Source: Burkholderiales bacterium
Lineage (GTDB): Bacteria; Pseudomonadota; Gammaproteobacteria; Burkholderiales; Burkholderiaceae_C
Length of the DNA: 7,588 bases
Direction: 5' to 3'
Assembly: GCA_947450745.1 (NCBI GenBank)
Contig: CANFYD010000169.1
Span: 1-7,588 of the forward strand
The notes beneath the pieces are model-generated. The model saw nothing but the letters and a program-made list of their open reading frames with translations. It ran no database searches and was not told the DNA's origin. Within the stretch, counting starts at the first letter, position 1, and each line of letters starts with the position of its first letter. A program made the position numbers and the translations under genes. Shown piece by piece: positions 5,081 to 7,588 of the stretch.

Positions 5081-7449
5081 CGACCTCAGCGCCGCTCTTC
5101 GAAATGCCGCCGGGCGTCGTGGCCCTGATCCCGATGCGTAACGTGGTGCTGTTTCCCCATGTGCTGGCTCCCGTCAGCGTGGGCCGCCCGAAGTCGATTG
5201 CGGCGCTGGATTACGCGCTCGCTGAAGGCAAGCCGGTTGGCATCGTTTTGCAAAAGGATGCCAGCGAAGATGATCCCGGTTTGGATGCCCTGTGTTTGGT
5301 AGGCACCCTGGGCAAGCTGGTTCATCACATCAACCCGCATGAAAAACTGCATCACGCGGTGTTTCAGGGCACTCAGCGCTTTCGAATCATTGAGCTGGTG
5401 TCCGGGCCGCCGTTTCTCGCTGCCAAGGTGGAGTTGATTGCGGAGACCGCTGAGTCTTCGGCTGAAACCGAGGCGCTGGCCTTGCAATTGCGGGAGCGCA
5501 GCCTTGAATTGCTGTCGCTGCTGCCCAGCGTGCCGGCCGAGTTGGTTCATGCGCTGCAGGCTATTCGAGGGCCGGCAGAGTTGGCGGACATCACGGCCAG
5601 CGTGATTGACGCCGCCGTCAGCGAAAAGCAAGACTTGCTCGAAACCATCTCCACGCAGGACAGGGTGGGCAAGCTGCTTCAAATACTGTCACACCGGATC
5701 GAGGTGCTGCGCTTGTCAAAGGAGATCGGCGAGCGCACCAAAGAGCAGATGGACGACAGGCAGCGCCGCTTTCTGTTGCGTGAGCAGCTGCAGACGATTC
5801 AGAAGGAGCTGGGCGAAAGCGGTGAGGACGATGCAGATATCGCCGCGCTGGAGGATGCGATTGCCAAGGCCGGCATGCCGCCCGATACCGAGGCCCACGC
5901 CCGAAAAGAATTACGTCGACTGCAGAGCATGCCGGATGCGTCCGGCGAATATTCGATGCTGCGCAACTATCTGGATTGGATGGTCGAACTGCCTTGGGCC
6001 ACGCCGCTTGAGACACCGATCGATTTGCAGGCGGCTCGCCAGACCTTGGAGGCCGAGCACTTCGGGCTTGAGCGGGTGAAGCAACGGGTGGTTGAGTTCC
6101 TTGCCGTGCGCAAGCTCAATCCGCTGGGGCGAGCCCCGATCCTGTGCTTTGTGGGGGCGCCCGGTGTTGGCAAAACTTCGGTGGGGCAGAGCATCGCGCG
6201 TGCGCTGCAGCGGCCGTTCGTGCGCGTCTCGCTCGGCGGAGTTCATGACGAGGCGGAGATTCGGGGGCATCGCCGCACTTATATCGGCGCGTTGCCCGGC
6301 AATATTCTGCAGGGCTTGCGCAAGGCTGGCGCGCGCGACTGCGTGATGATGCTTGACGAGGTGGACAAGCTGAGTGCCAGTGCCCAGGGCGATCCTTCTG
6401 CGGCTTTGCTTGAAGTGCTGGACCCGGAGCAGAACGGCAGCTTTCGCGACAACTATCTGGGTATTCCGTTTGATCTCAGCCGCGTGGTCTTCATCGCCAC
6501 GGCCAATGTGATCGACAACGTGCCTGCGCCGGTGCGCGACCGAATGGAGCTGATTGACCTGCCCGGCTACACCCAGGAGGAAAAGCTGCAGATTGCGCAG
6601 ACTTACCTCTTGCCCCGGCAACGCGAGGCCAATGGCTTGCGCGAGGGCCAATGTGTGCTGAGCCCGTCCGCGCTGATGCTGATCATTGCCGACTACACCC
6701 GCGAAGCCGGCGTGCGCCAGTTGGAGCGCGAGATCGGCCGGGCCATGCGGCATGCGGCGCTGAAGGTGGCCGAAGGCTCCAACGAGCAGGTGCTCATTGA
6801 TGCCGGCGCGTTGGATGCGATCCTGGGGCCGGCCAAGTTTGAACATGAGGTGGCGCTGCGCAGCAGCATCGCCGGTGTTGCTACCGGCTTGGCTTGGACG
6901 CCGGTGGGTGGCGACATCCTCTTCATCGAGGCTTCGCGTGTGGCTGGCAGCGGCAAGCTGACCTTGACCGGACAACTCGGCGATGTGATGAAGGAGAGCG
7001 CACAGGCGGCGATCACGCTGGTCAAGGCGCGTGCCGCTGATTTGCGCATCCCTCCGGCGATGTTCGAGGACATGGATCTGCATCTGCACATTCCCGCCGG
7101 TGCGATACCCAAGGATGGCCCGAGCGCTGGCGTGGCCATGTTCATCGCGCTCGCTTCGCTGTTCACGGACCGCGCCGTGCGCCATGAGGTTGCGATGACC
7201 GGTGAAATCAGCCTGCGAGGCTTGGTCTTGCCGGTCGGCGGCATCAAGGAAAAAGTGCTGGCCGCTCAGCGCGCAGGGCTGAGTACGGTGCTGCTGCCGG
7301 CACGCAACCTGAATGATCTGCGGGAGCTACCGGACAGCACACGCAGCGCCCTTGAGTTCGTTCCACTGGAAACGGTTGACGACGCCGTTCGTGCGGCTTT
7401 GGCCGACACCAGCCGGAACCGTACCCCGCCGGAGTTCAAGCTGTTTTAA
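5071..7449 (+). CDS. lon: ATP-dependent Lon protease (endopeptidase La)
   Basis: Lon is a cytoplasmic hexameric AAA+ serine protease that degrades misfolded proteins and some short-lived regulators. The 792 residues cover the complete family architecture. An N-terminal substrate-binding LON domain spans about 12-205, followed by a helical, probably coiled-coil linker (about 210-260). The AAA+ module has Walker A GAPGVGKTS (362-370, K368) and Walker B CVMMLDEVDK (424-433, D429, E430). The C-terminal protease domain has the Ser-Lys dyad: S685 in KDGPSAG and K726 in GGIKEK. GGGAGAG at 5059-5065, 5 bases before the ATG, supports the start. It follows hsp20 rather than clpPX, the usual proteobacterial neighbour of lon, and its AAA+ text (NYLGIPFDLSRVVF, ANVIDNVPAPVRDRME) differs from the Escherichia coli enzyme. 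It may therefore be an accessory Lon; whether another copy exists cannot be seen here. Active-site residues are intact. Confidence 0.97.
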   Translation: MNQPTSAPLFEMPPGVVALIPMRNVVLFPHVLAPVSVGRPKSIAALDYALAEGKPVGIVLQKDASEDDPGLDALCLVGTLGKLVHHINPHEKLHHAVFQGTQRFRIIELVSGPPFLAAKVELIAETAESSAETEALALQLRERSLELLSLLPSVPAELVHALQAIRGPAELADITASVIDAAVSEKQDLLETISTQDRVGKLLQILSHRIEVLRLSKEIGERTKEQMDDRQRRFLLREQLQTIQKELGESGEDDADIAALEDAIAKAGMPPDTEAHARKELRRLQSMPDASGEYSMLRNYLDWMVELPWATPLETPIDLQAARQTLEAEHFGLERVKQRVVEFLAVRKLNPLGRAPILCFVGAPGVGKTSVGQSIARALQRPFVRVSLGGVHDEAEIRGHRRTYIGALPGNILQGLRKAGARDCVMMLDEVDKLSASAQGDPSAALLEVLDPEQNGSFRDNYLGIPFDLSRVVFIATANVIDNVPAPVRDRMELIDLPGYTQEEKLQIAQTYLLPRQREANGLREGQCVLSPSALMLIIADYTREAGVRQLEREIGRAMRHAALKVAEGSNEQVLIDAGALDAILGPAKFEHEVALRSSIAGVATGLAWTPVGGDILFIEASRVAGSGKLTLTGQLGDVMKESAQAAITLVKARAADLRIPPAMFEDMDLHLHIPAGAIPKDGPSAGVAMFIALASLFTDRAVRHEVAMTGEISLRGLVLPVGGIKEKVLAAQRAGLSTVLLPARNLNDLRELPDSTRSALEFVPLETVDDAVRAALADTSRNRTPPEFKLF

Positions 7450-7470
7450 AGCACGCAGCGACGACTGGCG

Positions 7471-7504
7471 CTGAAAGGGCCGCAAACTGCGGCGGCCCTC
7501 TCAG
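7471..7504. terminator. Strong hairpin after lon, probable terminator
   Basis: A 13-pair stem with one A-C mismatch is formed by 7471-7483 and 7492-7504 around an 8-base loop. Its core is AGGGCCGC with GCGGCCCT. It starts 21 bases after the lon stop. No T run follows on either strand, so it is not a textbook intrinsic terminator, but the position and strength suggest an end-of-transcript structure, possibly shared with a gene facing from the right. Confidence 0.55.
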
Positions 7505-7588
7505 GCCACCCCTCCTCGCTGCGAGATCAAACGGCTTGCGGTCGCGGTGTACTGCCCCGCTTGGCGGTTGTCGCGTTGGCTGACGTTT
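7505..7588. other. Window edge with no certain gene
   Basis: No rightward gene start is visible here. On the minus strand two frames stop at positions that would suit the end of a leftward gene: one at 7527-7529 (ending AKRGSTPRPQAV) and one at 7501-7503 (ending LISQRGGVA). The first leaves the hairpin at 7471-7504 just downstream, as expected for a terminator. At most 28 codons are visible, too few to decide. Confidence 0.2.

Noticed and set aside
5911..7185. Long open frame of 424 codons on the minus strand inside lon
   Set aside because: It lies fully antisense to the catalytic domains of Lon, has no recognisable domain, and is rich in Arg, His and Gln as expected from the opposite strand of GC-biased codons.

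Overview
The window looks like chromosomal DNA of a GC-rich Gram-negative bacterium, most probably an environmental betaproteobacterium of the Burkholderiales type. That placement is inferred from base composition, a PEP-CTERM surface protein, bacterial wax ester synthase-like genes and an Hsp20-Lon pair; there is no rRNA or other marker to fix it. Coding density is high, no gap between genes exceeds 240 bases, and I see no tRNA, rRNA, insertion sequence, integrase or CRISPR array.

Left part (1-2901): two rightward genes of the wax ester synthase/diacylglycerol acyltransferase (WS/DGAT) family lie 13 bases apart and probably form an operon. The first is cut by the window's left edge and keeps the family motifs. 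The second is complete but divergent: it keeps the two histidines and the aspartate of HHxxxDG, has lost the glycine, has degenerate versions of several other motifs, and carries a Pro-Val repeat insertion. Both end in basic tails. Facing them is a leftward alpha/beta hydrolase (2786-3583) whose 3' end overlaps the second acyltransferase gene by 116 bases. Together the three could make and break down storage neutral lipids (wax esters or triacylglycerol); this is inferred from family and position.

Middle (3584-4435): a 237-base divergent intergenic region with several short dyads precedes a small secreted PEP-CTERM protein. It has a signal peptide and a C-terminal VPEP-membrane helix-KRR sorting signal, and a short hairpin follows at its stop codon.

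Right part (4436-7588): an Hsp20 small heat-shock chaperone is followed in the same direction by a complete ATP-dependent Lon protease, a protein quality-control pair. Inverted repeats lie upstream of both genes. The one at lon is an 11-base perfect repeat whose right arm contains the lon start codon, with competing alternative stems upstream, so it is a candidate translational switch or RNA thermometer. A strong hairpin follows lon. The last 84 bases hold no certain gene but could include the 3' end of a leftward gene.

Most of the window is ordinary chromosomal content. The points most worth a second look are the lon leader, the degenerate second acyltransferase with its antisense-overlapping tail, and the dyad upstream of hsp20.
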